From the NCBI GenBank assembly GCA_026874595.1, contig CM049308.1, forward strand, positions 20,749,867 through 20,813,866: a stretch of DNA of 64,000 nt. The letters are read 5' to 3'. Source of the DNA: Sipunculus nudus (Eukaryota; Annelida; Sipuncula; Golfingiida; Sipunculidae). The notes under the pieces were generated by a model that saw only the letters and a program-made list of their open reading frames with translations, was not told the DNA's origin and did not search any database. Position numbers and translations under genes: made by a program. This document shows, one piece after another, positions 51,372 to 64,000 of this stretch; within the stretch, counting starts at the first letter, position 1; each line of letters begins with the position of its first letter.

Positions 51372-53196
51372 CTGTAGAGTAAAGTTTAGCTTAAGTTTTG
51401 ATGTAAACACAATAGCACTGCATAAGTGCATATTTAGGCAGTTGTATGTCTAGAGACCTTTGAACTTATAAAATATATGTTGTATATCTTATCATTAAGG
51501 CACAAAAAGTGCCTAATACCTATTTTTGCTTAAAAATATGACACATAAATTTATCAAACTACCATTATGATCGGGCTGACACAGTAACAAAGCTTTGCTG
51601 GACTCCTTAAAGGTTTCAGGTACTAACAATGCATGATTTCCTAACTGACTGGTATCATGCAGTCTTGTAAGAGCCTGTAGTTTTCTGAGCAGGAGATCAT
51701 GTTAGTGTGGCCCAGGTATTGTAATTATCAGAACCCTTGGGGTTTTTATGATTGGTGCCCTGCTACCTGGAATGATGTATGTAATAAGAACCTACAGTAG
51801 CCCTCTACTAAGACTGGTTATCAGATCAGGTGGCCATGCTTGATTAGAGCCATCCCCACTTATCAGAGAGGTGTGGTCAGTCATGTGACCCAGTGTGGTC
51901 ATATCACACTACTATTTTCTAGTAGATGTGAACTTTCATACACAACTGGGATGATGCAAGCAGAGCCGCTGTGTTTCTGTGCAGGAAACTTTTCTTGAGC
52001 CAATGTTGTTGACTGAGTCATAGGGTCCTGGTTTGTGAAGGTTTCTCAGCCTCTCTGGTCAACATATTGGCGTCTCACCATACATTTACCTGCACAGAGG
52101 ATATCCATCACTGTATGGCCATCAAATATGCGCAACTAGGGACCCATATCTCAAGGATCAGCTGAATTTGTCTATAAGGACATGTTTATGAGCTTTTTCA
52201 AAATATTGGTCCTATCCAATATTTTGCAGACTCAAAAATGCCTACGATGCCAACATGCATCAATCATTAAAAAAGGCAATCAAGGAGTCAATCCTTATGG
52301 TCTAATTTATATTACGGAGTCCTGCTTCGCTCCTTGCAGAAGGAAGAAGTGAGAACAGAACAGAACAGATTTTATTCACAAAAGGGTCCCCTGCTTGAGA
52401 ATGGTGTGAAAAACAATCATGCAAACATAGTATCGTTATTAGTAACTAAGTGGCGCTACATGATAAACAAGGGACCCATGGGTCACGGGGCTCAGCTGTT
52501 ATATATGATAAAAAATATAATTTGGGAAAGAGGCACATGCTGGTTTTGTGTGGTAATAAATATAAGCTTTATTATGAGTTGTTGGTGTTCAGCTTATGTA
52601 TGATTTTAATAGTATCTTTGGAGACAGGGAAGAGGATTGATTTAATTTATTTTATTAACAAATGGAGTGCTATTGTCACACAGACTTTGACTTGGCCATA
52701 AAACTTATAAGCAGTACATAAAATAAAAGAGTTACACTATTTATTAAAATTTAATAGCAAATATTGTGCCATTAAAATTTTTATTTTTTAAAAATAATAA
52801 GAAAATCATATGATTTTTTTACATAAAATATAACTGAAATAATTATTGAAATAATATTATAGAATATATTCATAAATACATTCATGAATACATTTTGAAA
52901 GTATCTGCATTGGTATTCAAATACTTTCATTTTTACCTGAATTCCCATTCTTATGCAATAAAATTTTTTAATGCAGTATATATTCATATTTGTATTCAAA
53001 TACATTTGCAAAGCATTGGCACCATGTCTATTATTTATTCAGTTTTAGCTCAACAATGATTTTGCAAATCCAGAATATACAAAATTCACAAATTTAAATA
53101 ATGATCATAAGTACCTGGATTTATGGCTTTTATTTATATTCAAAAAATTAAATGTAATTTATCCACTTTGGACTACTTTCACATCAATCTTCACAC
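51372..53196. other. Region upstream of visible MRPL49 exons
   Basis: Should contain or lead to MRPL49 exon 1 on the minus strand, but no candidate targeting peptide was recognised. A 5' end of the palindrome repeat (caagggacccatgggtcacg) is at about 52469. Confidence 0.4.
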
Positions 53197-54566
53197 AAGG
53201 GACCCATGGGTCACAGCGCTCAGCTGAACATGATTGGACTATAAATGTATCACCATTGTGATACTATATTGAGTAGATAAAGCTTAGAATATCATGGTCA
53301 TGTTGGGCTTTTATAAAGGAATATAATGTAATATGTGGGTAAATGATATATGAAATAACCTGACTGATGGATTAATATCGAGTAAAATATAGTGGTTTAT
53401 TTTTTATTTATTTGGGAGGGGTAAAAAAAAGCAATTTATTTGAGCAAATATGAATCCAATGACAGTATGCTTAGCAGTGGTATAATGATGATAAGGCTAT
53501 TTGTTGAAGGATCTATAGTGTATGGAAAACTGCACGAGTTCAATTTGACAGATACAATGTTATGATTAACTATGCTGATGAGGGGATTTATGAATTTGTG
53601 ACTGTATGACATAATATCTTGACAAGATATCGGTCTTGACAAGGTGCATTATTTTGATGCCCCTCACGTCTCCAAATTACACAATATTGACATAATTTCT
53701 GGCATGTACATAGGTACCTATGGACAAATGATTAACAGTACTGAACCACCTGGAAGGTTAAAATCTTAAAAATATGATGAAATGTAGATAATGTTTGAGA
53801 GGAAGAGGTAATCTGGGCCATGATTGGTTCATATGATTGAAGAAAATGTTGAAAATAATATTTGAGACCTGACCATGCCTTTCCATTGGTTACCTTTTTG
53901 ATGAGCTGTTGACAGTTCAACAGTTCACACATTTGTCTGATGAGATCCAATTTATTTGGTAAACCTTTATTAACAATTTTATGATATGTATACAGTTGCC
54001 ATAACGTTCCCATTCCACAGGTGCATTGACTTGATGGGGGGGGGGGGGGGCAGTTGTGTTATGATCAGAGTTACAACGCCTCTGTCTCTCTGTAGATATT
54101 TTCTTTAATTATTAAATTTTATGCTATAGCCATAGAACTATTGTTCACAGTGCCAAGGAGCAAAGCCTCAGTGGGATGAAGAAGGGGATTGTGAGAGTTA
54201 CAACACCCTTGCATATACATACAGGATATGAAATTTAATTCAACATTGCTTATAAAAAAAAAGTTTATTCATGAACATTAAATATTTAAAACAGACAGAA
54301 AGATGGAGAAACAAAGCAAATAATTTTTTTCCCCATTCTACTGAGCCAAGAAAAAATTAACAATATTTGCATTTGTTCCTTTTTTTTCATTACATAATTT
54401 TAATCCAAGTTTCTGAATGTTACTATAAATTTACAGTATAACATACATGTTATTGTGAATACTTCAGTTGATTCACATTTCTAAATTGCATCAACATTTA
54501 TAGCTAATGTATCTAGTTTATAGTAACTGTCAACAGAATGGGATGGAGGGAGGGAGGGAGGCAATT

Positions 54567-54627
<61 letters not shown>

Positions 54628-54654
54628 GAAAGATGGAGAAAGAAAGAGAAAAAG

Positions 54655-54693
<39 letters not shown>

Positions 54694-55319
54694 CCTAGAC
54701 TGCCAGAGAGAGAGAGAAGGAGAGGCTCTCTGGTAATTACTGCCTGACCCAGCCTGACCCAGACACTCACAGTGGCAGTAGGTCAGACCTGAAGGTGTTA
54801 TGTAACTGCCCAGTACACTGCATTTATACTGATCTGATGTAAACAATGAAGTCATGGTACCTGGAAACTTGAATGAAATCTACAGTTTTTGATCAATTGG
54901 TTCCAATTTTCAGATTTTAACAGATGAAATGTTAATGTGTACATGCTGTGAAAATTAAATCCACAGCACTAACAGGAAAAATTTGAATATTTATATTTTT
55001 TCAAATGGTATCAGGAAAAAAAAGTATTCTCAGCTATAAAACTAATACATGTGTTATAATTAATTCAAGGATCAAAACACCCAATATATTATACCAAGAG
55101 CAAACTGGAGTTGGGAATGTTTAATTTTATGAACTGAAATAAAGGACCAGCAATATAAATTTTGATTATTTAGCCAGTATCATGTAACAACTGATACAAC
55201 CATGAGTTATAAGTCAAACAAATTAAAATCTTTAATGAGCACTTGTCTGAGTAATATTTTAAATTTTTGACATATTTATTTATTATTTTAATTTTGTAAT
55301 AAATATAAACCAACAAGTT
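53197..55319 (+). repeat. Diverged repeat DNA with GA-rich microsatellite
   Basis: Begins caagggacccatgggtcaca-gcgctcagctg. Includes a G15 run near 54036-54050 and a (GA)n tract at about 54569-54700. Part (54860-55030) resembles units at 56480 and 58430. Confidence 0.6.
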
Positions 55320-57146
55320 AAACACCTGGAAAAGACCTGGAAATTTAGATTAATTTAATATAATCAACTGCATCCTTGTCTATCATTATCTTGCTTCATA
55401 TAATCCCTAATAGTAAACAACAATTTATTTTAATTATTTATTTTTCATTTTTATGGTTAAAATGAAAAATACCCAATGATGACTGCATGGTATAATTTGA
55501 AATATAATTTTGGCCATCCATGGAAGATCCATAAATGATCAGTAATTGCAAGGTAATCCCCTGTAACTCATTAACTATAAATTCCTTTTCCATTTATTTT
55601 TTTTAAGTTCTTATCATAAACCAAGAATTTAAAAAAAGTTTATTGTTATGTTTATGGCCTAAACAAATACTAGTGGAGGGGGTTGGACAGTAAGATCCAG
55701 TTGAAGCCACCCAAGAGCTGGCTGGCTGCAGAGTGCCTTGCTTCAAGCATGCATAATTGGCCTGAAAGGTCAATGTGGGGACATAAAAGAGGGGCTTCAG
55801 TACAGCCAAGGTGTAATATGATCTCATGAAAACTTTCATAAAAGCTAGTTTTTGACCAATTCCTTTTATAACTTCAGAATTTAGAAGCTAAAATCCTTAC
55901 GTGTGCAAGATATGAAAATTAAATCAACAGTGCTTACAGGGAAAAAACATGCCATGGCCAAAGTTGGGCAAAATTTAAGGAACTGATTTTATATTTACGC
56001 TAATAACTTAAAAATTTGAAAAATTCAGAACTAATTTTTTGGAATACAATTGAATCTTGATTAAATAATGTTATATCCCTGGCAAAAAATCTCTACCTTC
56101 AGCAATTTTCATGTTAAGAGAGTAAATATATTTCTTGATTTTTTACAAAGTGCATTATGTTACACATTACTGACATCATTTCTGGCATATGCATAGCGAA
56201 TGTATAGAAAAATATGTATATCATATATGATCAAAGTCAGATCAGTGGTTTTGATATTAGGTAATCTTAAAGTGTAACAAGGGATTTTAATGGAAAAATG
56301 AAGTTTTTTCTTAATATCTCGAAGGAATTAGGTCCTAGTGACCAAACTTTTACTATGGTAGAGGATTTGGGGGACATCTAACTGTATGCAAAATTTAAGG
56401 AACTTAGAGCTGAAGCTGGGGAGCTGAGCTCTAGTAAACAGCATAACACTAGCTTGTTGTAAACAATATGTGAAATTGGGCTTGAAAACGTGAATAAAAT
56501 CTACAGTTTTTGATCAACTGGTTTCAATTTTTTTGTTTTAACAGTTGAAATGGTAACAAAAACATGCTTTGAAAATTAAATCCACAGCAGCTACAGGAAA
56601 AAAACGTGCCATGGTCAAACTTGGGCAAAATTTAAGGTGCCATTTTTATATTTTTGCCAATATTTAAAAAAATTTAACAGATTTTGATCTAATTTTTGGT
56701 ATACAGTTAAATTTTGATTATTTAAAGTAGTATTACTGAAAAAAAGTTCCTACCTATAACACTTTTAGTCTTAAGTGACTAAATATCTTTCCTGATTTTT
56801 TTACAAAGTCCATTATGTTTGGGCCCATAACTTTTTTAAATTAAATAATACTGACTTAATTTCTTGCAGGTACATAGGAACCATATAGAGGAATATTTAT
56901 GGTAAAAATTAAGAAAACCAGATGAGTGGTTTTGATATTAGGCAGTCCTGAAGTGTGAAAATAGATTTCTAATAAAAAATTGATGTTTTTCCCTAATATC
57001 TCGAAGGAACGAAGTCATATTGACTCAATTTTTGGCATGGTAGGAGATTTTACTGTAGGACATCTAACTGTATGCCGAATTTCAGATTCGTAGGTCCAAT
57101 GGTGTAGAAACGTGCCAGTCTTACAGACGGACATCCAGACGGACAG

Positions 57147-57187
<41 letters not shown>

Positions 57188-57239
57188 AATGGACCACGAC
57201 TATAGCTCAGCTGACTATTAGTCAGCTGAGCTAACTAGA
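55320..57239 (+). repeat. Tandem duplication, copy A (~1.92 kb)
   Basis: Collinear with 57240-59160 at an offset of about 1.92 kb. Each copy ends with a run of acagacggac-type repeats, then tagctcagctgactattagt and its inverse. Each copy also holds two diverged sub-blocks (about 55800 and 56480). No coding potential. Confidence 0.85.
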
Positions 57240-59160
57240 CACAGTAGGAATCTAGATTAATATTATCAATCGCATCTTTGTCTATCATTAATTTCTTTCA
57301 TATGATCCCTAATGATTAGTAATGAATAATATGATTTATTTTTTTATCATTAAAATTTAACTGAAAAATACCATAGGTGACTGCATGGTGTTATTTGGAA
57401 TAACATTGACATTCTATCCATCTATACAAGATTCTTACATCATCAGTAACAGTAATTTTCTGTTTCTCATCAAATAAAAAATTCCTTTTCTAGTAATTTT
57501 TCTTAAATTTGTTATTAAAAACCAATAAAAAATTATTAATTTATTGTTTATTGTTATGTTGTTATTCAAAACAACTACTAGATGAGTCGGGTTGGACACC
57601 TGGATCAACTGTGGCTGGGCATTAGCTGCCTGGCTGCCCCAGTGCCCTTCGCTCAAGCGTGCATAATCTGATGAAAGGTCAACAAGGTCAACATACAGGT
57701 GACTGAAGAGGGGCTTGATTGAGCTTTGGTCTGACATGGTCTCATAAAAACATCAATAAAAGCTACAATATTTGGCCAATTTTTTTCAGCTTTCTAAACT
57801 ACAAAGATGAAATCCTTATGTGTGCATGATATGAAAATTATATCAACAGTGCTCTCAGGAAACAAACGTGCCATGGTCAAAGTTGGGCAAAATTTAAGGT
57901 ACTAATTTTATATTTATACTAATAACTTATAAAATTTGAAAAATTCAGAACTAATATTTGGTATTCAATTGAATCTTGATTAAATAATGTTACATTCCTG
58001 ACAAAAAATCTCTAGCTTCAGCAATCCTCTTGTTAAGGGAGTAAGTATATTTCTTGATTTTTTGAAAAGTGCATCATGTTTGGGCCATTACTTAAAACAA
58101 TTACGCAATACTGACATCATTTCTGGCATGTGCATAGCGAATGTATAGAAAAATATGTATATTATATATTATCAAAGTCAGATCAGTGGTTTTGATATTA
58201 GGCAGTCTTACAGTGTAACAATGGGTTTTTAAAGGAAAAATGAAGTTTTTCATTTATATTTCGAAGGAATTAAGTCCTAGTGATCAAATTCTTGGCATGG
58301 TAGGGGATTTTGGAGACATCTAACTGTATGCCAAATTTAAGGAACTTAGAGCTGAAGCTGGGGAGCTGAGCTCTAGCAAACTGCATAACACTAGCTTGAT
58401 GCAAACAATATGTGACATGGTGCTAGAAAACTTGAATAAAATCTACAGTTTTTGATCAACTGGTTTCAAATTTTTGGTGTTAACAGTTGAAATGGTAACA
58501 AAAACATGCTTTGAAAATTAAATCCTCAGCAGTTACAGGGAAAAAACGTGCCATGGTCAAACTTGGGCAAAATGTAAGGTACCAATTTTATATTTTTGCC
58601 AATATTTAAAAAAATTTGACGGATTTTGATATAATTTTTGGTATACAATTAAATTTTGATCAATTAAAGTTGTATTACTGAAAAAAAGTCCCTATCTTGA
58701 ACACTTTTGGTCTTAAGTGACCAAATATCTTTCCTGATTTTTTTACAAAGTCCATTATGTTTGGGCCCATTACTTTTTTAAATTTAAAAATACTGACTTA
58801 ATTTCTGGCATGTACATAGGAACTATACAGAGAAATATTTATGGTAAATATGAAGAAAACCAGATGAGTGGTTTTGATATTAGGCAGTCCTGAAGTGTGA
58901 AAATAGATTTCTAATAAAAAATTGAGGTTTTTCCTTAATATCTCGAAGGAACGAAGTCCTATTGACCCAATTTTCGGCATGGTAAGAGATTTTGGGGACA
59001 TCTAACTGTATGCCGAATTTTAGATTCGTAGGTCCAATGGTGTCAAAACGTGCCAGTCTTACGGACAGACATCCGGACAGACGAACGGACAGACAGACGG
59101 ACGGCAACGGACAATGGACCACAACTATAGCTCAGATGACTTATAGTCAGCTGAGCTAAA
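57240..59160 (+). repeat. Tandem duplication, copy B (~1.92 kb)
   Basis: Second copy of the preceding block, ending atagtcagctgagctaaaaa. Small differences are scattered throughout, so the duplication is not very recent. Confidence 0.85.
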
Positions 59161-61131
59161 AATATATAAAGAATTTACCCAAACATGTTTGATATCTGCC
59201 TTGGTGCAAAGTGGCATGGTAAGCGATAGAGTGAGATTTAGTAAAATAAAAGATATAGGATGTGCTAAAATAAAATAATACTAAAATAATAGGTAAACTG
59301 ATGAGTTGAAATTGATGGAAAACACAGATAATATAAGCATATTCTTACTTAAGCCAGTAATGAAATTTCATTGAAATCACTGTATAAAATGGCATACTAT
59401 GTATCTACACACAAGCACATAGGTGTGTGCTATATACATGCAAACAAGTCTACAATCTATGAACCTAATTATCTAGGTTTAATGTTCTGCAGTTACAGTG
59501 ATGTGATGATTGATACAAATATGTTTGAAGGGCTGTAAGGCGAAGGTAATTTATTATTAAATGAAAACTGGGTAAACATATATATGGAGTTATAATACTG
59601 AATGGTTGATTTTATCTACTGTTGTCTCAAACATCCAAAAACTAGGACTAATAGCCTACAAGTATGGCTGTACAATGTCTAAAGTAAGTAAATGTACAAA
59701 TAATAAAACATCGCATTTTCTACAGTGACCTGCATAAGTGTGTCACTATTCATTAGCTGCTTCAGCTTAAGAACATTTGGATGGAGATAATTTAAATCTC
59801 TGGGTAACAGTTTTTTTCTTGTATCAGAGAAGTATGTACATGAAAAGAGATAATGATACTCGTCCCCTTAGACCCAGTTTGTGGCTGTTGTTAACACAGA
59901 GCCACAGGGCCATGCCTTTTTCTATCTAGTGGACAGGAATGCATGCATCTTTTGATGATGCACCCAGTTTAAGTACATGTATGCATCTTATCTTAGGTAT
60001 GGTGAACCTGGGCAATTGTTTCAGCCATCAGTGTGCAGTGCATGTGTAACATCATCACTGCTGTGAGTGTCCTTGTAACTGGACCACTGGCTGCACAAGA
60101 CAGATGGTGACACAGGTTGTTACCAGGGTTATGCACTGGATTGTATGAATTTGTTTTAGACAGCCAGGTGCATGTGCCACATTTCCACAGGGGGGGTAAG
60201 GAGGTTAGCAGTGATGATTAACACTTGCACTGCACACCGCTGGCTGTAACAATCACTCCAACTTACCATCCTCTAACAGTGCATGCGTTCCCTTCCGCTA
60301 GATACTGAATGAAGGCAACTACCTTAAGCTCTACGACAGAGCCAAAACTGGGTCTACTCGTCCCCTATTTAATCATAAGGACACAACCTGCACTGCTTTG
60401 TTATGCTGTCACTATTCATTTGTCTAGCACTCATTAACATAAGGTAATTTGCAGTTTCTTGTCCTGAACTTACATAATTGTATTGCAAGATTTCTCGGTC
60501 AATTAACAAGATAGCTTTGAAGTCCCAAATTGCATTTGTTAAGCCTATAGTAGACACATGAAAAAGAATTGTTAACAGCTGAAGTCCATGCTTGTTTATA
60601 TACATCTAGCTGTCTCTTTTTGATGTATTTTTAATCCTGTTTAAGCTAGGAAGTGGCTAAACTACCGGCAGAGCGCCAGCTGTTTAGCCCACAGGCTAAA
60701 CAACCGGCAGTGGAAATTGACCTTGCCGGCAGTCTGACACACAGGTTTTAACACTGGCAAATGAATGTATTATCTATTTCAGTGTGATACTCCATAATTT
60801 CTATTTTTATTTTGATAATGAGCTGACAATATAGAGCTGACTTACCAAATTAGACTATATATTGACTAATAATATTGACTAATAATAATTTTATTAACCG
60901 TCATTCATCTCGGACGTGAGTCGGACGTCGGCCGGACGTCAACTGAAATGCAAGTAATTTGCAATTATGGTAAAATTTATCTGTGCAAAAAGTACTAAGA
61001 TATACAGTTTTGGAATAAAAACTCAAGCACAGCCAATCCTAGGCTTAAATTTCCCATATTAATTTAGTTATCACTTATTTTGTAACACTCGGATGAAGTA
61101 GAGGGTTTATCAAGGGCTGTTCCACAAAATA
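59161..61131. other. Intergenic or intronic DNA, no gene recognised
   Basis: Mixed sequence. A loose inverted pair (ttagacccagtttgtggct near 59869 and agccaaaactgggtcta near 60341) hints at a small element. Nothing coding was recognised. Confidence 0.45.
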
Positions 61132-61982
61132 GGGGGTCTATCTAAAACGCGGAGAATCCGCGGAGAGATGGAGAATTCGCGGAGAATTTGCGGAGAGTTT
61201 TTATATGGAATGATATTTTTAAATACACTTTAAAATCACTTAAATCTCCAACTATATTACTCTTAACATATTTGCGCACTGCTAAATGACCGAAATAATT
61301 AAAACATATGTACATAATTAAGCATTTTATGCTTAACAATGTACATGCCCGTAAACTCACCGCCGGGTGAATGTGTTACGCAAAATGTAACAAACGTCTG
61401 AGTCACCAGCTGACACTGACAGATCTTAAGACGAAACCGCAACACTCTTAAGTTAATGTTTCAACAGTTTATTGTGCAAACCATAACAAAACCATGCAGG
61501 TGTTTATAGGTGGTGAACGAAATATATAATATAATAAATAAATCATACGTTTACCTACATTTACTGATAGATAAAAAACACAATCACCATTAATAGTTGA
61601 TAGGCCTAGACCCAATTTACGTGACATGCACAAATAAAAGTTGTTTAATTTCTGGATCAAACAAAAATCAACTGCATTTGCAATTGCAAATAGTCCACAG
61701 TCTCCTGATGCTCTTCGTTGTCTATGGCATGGCACAAATAAAATCTTATCGGAGAAGAACTTGCTTGTCCAAACAACTGAGAGCTGAATTTTACGTGAAT
61801 GTACAGATTTTTAATTATTTGGGTCATTTAACAGTGAAAAAATATGTTACGAGTAATATAGTTGGAGATTTTAAGTGATTTTAATGCGTATTTAAAAGTA
61901 TCATTGCATATAAAAACTCTCCGATAATTCTCCGCGAATTCTCCATCTCTCCGCGGATTCTCCGCGTTTTAGACAGACCCCC
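61132..61982. mobile_element. Non-autonomous DNA element with long TIRs and 6-bp target duplication
   Basis: Ends gggggtctatctaaaacgcg and, inverted, cgcgttttagacagaccccc. The arms extend through cggagaattcgcgga-type sequence and atagttggagattta to about 61310 and 61800. Flanked by AAAATA on both sides (61126-61131 and 61983-61988). 851 bp, no transposase seen. Confidence 0.88.
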
Positions 61983-61988
61983 AAAATA

Positions 61989-64000
61989 GGTTGTTACTAA
62001 AACGCGTGCACGCATGCGTGCACGCGCGCGTGCACGCAGATTCACACTGTTTAAAAATATGCTAAAATGCGTGCCGCCCTGGGTGCGGACGGTGTACAAA
62101 TTAACTTAGATTTTGCAAAAATCAACTTATTATAAATGATCAAAATACCATAGTCAAGGGCATGATGAGAGTAATTATTCAACTACAACCAAATTTGTTT
62201 TCGATCGTTTTACCGCATTGGGTCCTGGACTGTAGCAAGATACTTCCGGGATTGTTACATCTAAAACATTAAAAGTTTTGACGTCTTTAATTTCTTTAAA
62301 GTATTCCGCCTGCAGTTAGTCCCGTTCTTTCTATGATTATGGATGAATGTGTATTTAAGAGTTTTTAAAGGCCTATTTACAATATTTAACGCAAATTGTA
62401 AACAAAGGAAATATTCTGCAATATAAAGGGATAGTATACTTTTAGAGAAAAAAAGGTTATATAATGAAAGATGGTATTGCTTGAGAGTTTATTTTTCTCC
62501 TTAGTTGACTTTAACGGCTTAATTTTTTTTTTTTTGTTTATAAAGTTATTCATAACGTTGATGACGCCGCCAAGAAAACGTTGCACTTTAGCATTTACTT
62601 GAGCATTTTGGTCATACATATTACATATATTGGATATAAAAATCTACAAGCCTTATCCATTATATTAATCTTTCCTTATTATAGATTAACAAAATTTTGG
62701 AATAATGCGTTCAAGATAGTAAAATAACTCTTTAAACCCCCTCTTAAACACACATTTACCCATTTATAATAATAAATACATAAGTGAAATATACAATCAT
62801 ATCAGACATTTCTTCAAGTACCGTTAAATTTAAAAAAAAATGATATATCCAGCATCAAGAGTCAAAGAATTACTAAATGGTAACTAAAATTACAATAATA
62901 TTTGAAAAAAGGATATATACACACTTGCATACGGATGGTGTACATTATTATAATTATTATTATTAATGAACGTAAATATTTATGGGGGGATTGTCATGTA
63001 CACCGTATTTAGACAATTTCTTAAAGTACAAATTAAATGCATAACTTGGTGATGTTCAATGTTTAGGGTTAGAGAAATTCATGTAAAGATCACTATTTGT
63101 TATTGGAACTAATATTCTAGTGGTCAAGAATAACTTGCATAAAACTTGCATAATAAAAACAAATAAACACAAACGTATCACACAACACTTTATTGTAGCA
63201 AACAATCTCGGCCAAAGTAACAACAATACAAAAACTTAAAATACACAAAATAACAGGAACTCGCTAACTTTCAAAAAAATAATTATATCACTTAATTATT
63301 TCAAGAAGAATATTTGATGTGTCTGTTTTTTAAATGAAAAAAAGTATATGCTAGAGTCACAAAGAGGCGATTTTGTAAAAGCCCATTCTGTTTACTTTAA
63401 AACATATATATGAATTATTTTTTCCCTGCGCTTGGCTATGCCCATTTACAATTTACAAATAGCACGTACATTTTCATTGCATCTTACACAAATTTATTTT
63501 GCAATAAATCATATTAAAAAATATATCTGGTAGATATATTTATATATACTTAAAATTTGACATAAGTTCACCACGGGTATATTTCTAATTCTCTTAGAAA
63601 AAAAACCCAACAAATATCAAATAAAAAGTAATAAGATGAATAATTTAAAATTTGTTCTAAATGTCAGGAGGTGAACATAGCCAGGATTTAAATTAATATA
63701 AAACTGATTTATTGGTCCTCTTAATGCTGTAAGCTACAAATTTTGTATGTTGAATCGGTATTCACGAGGCCTGATAACATGAATTCATAATAAAATACGT
63801 ATTATTTTATTTAAAAATTGTATTTTTTACACATTCAATTACCATTTACAATAAAACTATACAAAAACACAATAAATCTTTCAGTCAAATCAATAGGGTA
63901 TTACTTGTATGATGACCTGTAATATGTCTTTCACTATGACAGTGTGGTAATATACAAGATTTAAGTTGATTTATGCTTGATTTAAGTTCATTTGTACACC
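61989..64000. other. AT-rich right end, no gene recognised
   Basis: Starts with a 37-base alternating purine-pyrimidine tract (62002-62038). No exon recognised; may include the 3' UTR of a minus-strand gene beyond the window. Confidence 0.45.
63189..63194 (-). promoter_or_regulatory. Possible poly(A) signal of a gene beyond the window
   Basis: Minus strand reads CTACAATAAAGTGTTGTGTG: AATAAA followed by a GT-rich element. No coding sequence is seen between it and the window end. Confidence 0.25.

Noticed and set aside
51090-51431. Initiator ATG in the MRPL49 exon extension (MHLCSAIVF...)
   Set aside because: The stretch upstream of 51371 is a pyrimidine-rich intron end with a clear ctctacag acceptor; the translation there does not look like a mitochondrial targeting peptide. 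Not fully excluded.
54507-54855. Arg/Glu-rich and Ser/Leu-rich open frames
   Set aside because: Translations of the (GA)n microsatellite in different frames.
59858-60366. Inverted pair with tagacccagttt flanking ~500 bp as a MITE
   Set aside because: Arms are short and imperfect, with no target duplication seen; insufficient support.

Overview
The window reads as nuclear DNA of a lophotrochozoan animal, most likely a bivalve mollusc. It is AT-rich. Its coding content is split into short exons with GT-AG (occasionally GC-AG) introns. It is crowded with bivalve-style repeats: long TIR/foldback elements, core-repeat elements of ~180 bp, a Deu-like SINE and a Gmr1-like LTR retroelement. There are no bacterial-style operons. 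The species call is inference.

Two protein-coding genes are recognisable and they converge. The first (+ strand, 1901-37887) is a molybdo-flavoenzyme of the xanthine dehydrogenase/aldehyde oxidase family. I could place 31 exons by conserved motifs and splice-phase agreement. Both [2Fe-2S] clusters are complete, and the Mo-cofactor lobe keeps the XDH-type residues (STQN Gln, GGGFGGKE Glu, AFRGFG Arg, GEPP Glu). The FAD lobe is eroded: about 40 residues have no exon, the FAD-stacking Phe is replaced, and one exon join is short. The N-terminal exon was not found. The gene is therefore either a functionally shifted paralog or a young pseudogene.

The second gene (- strand, 43603-51371) is the mitochondrial ribosomal protein mL49 (MRPL49). 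Three exons including the stop codon and a poly(A) signal were found. The exon for the mitochondrial targeting N-terminus was not found.

Layout. 1-1.9 kb: no gene seen. 1.9-3.5 kb: Fe-S exons, including a decayed duplicate of the second-cluster exon. 3.56-9.6 kb: antisense Gmr1-like LTR retroelement (gag-PR-IN-RT order, LTR, PBS) and a related lone LTR inside an intron. 10-23.4 kb: rest of the Fe-S domain, FAD lobe and start of the Mo lobe, with a core-repeat element (11.7-12.9 kb) and a LINE tail. 23.55-28.28 kb: a giant foldback with a 942-bp nested insertion. 28.5-37.9 kb: remaining Mo-domain exons. 38.2 kb: a small TIR element. 38.9-42 kb: repeats with a palindromic 5' end. 43.4-51.4 kb: MRPL49, whose intron carries a minisatellite made from copies of its own exon/donor junction, itself split by a repeat insertion. 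53-59.2 kb: a long tandem duplication. 61.13-61.98 kb: a TIR element with target-site duplication. 62-64 kb: no gene seen, apart from a possible 3' end of a minus-strand gene lying beyond the window.

The two genes are not functionally linked by anything visible: one is a purine/aldehyde-oxidising enzyme, the other a mitoribosome subunit.
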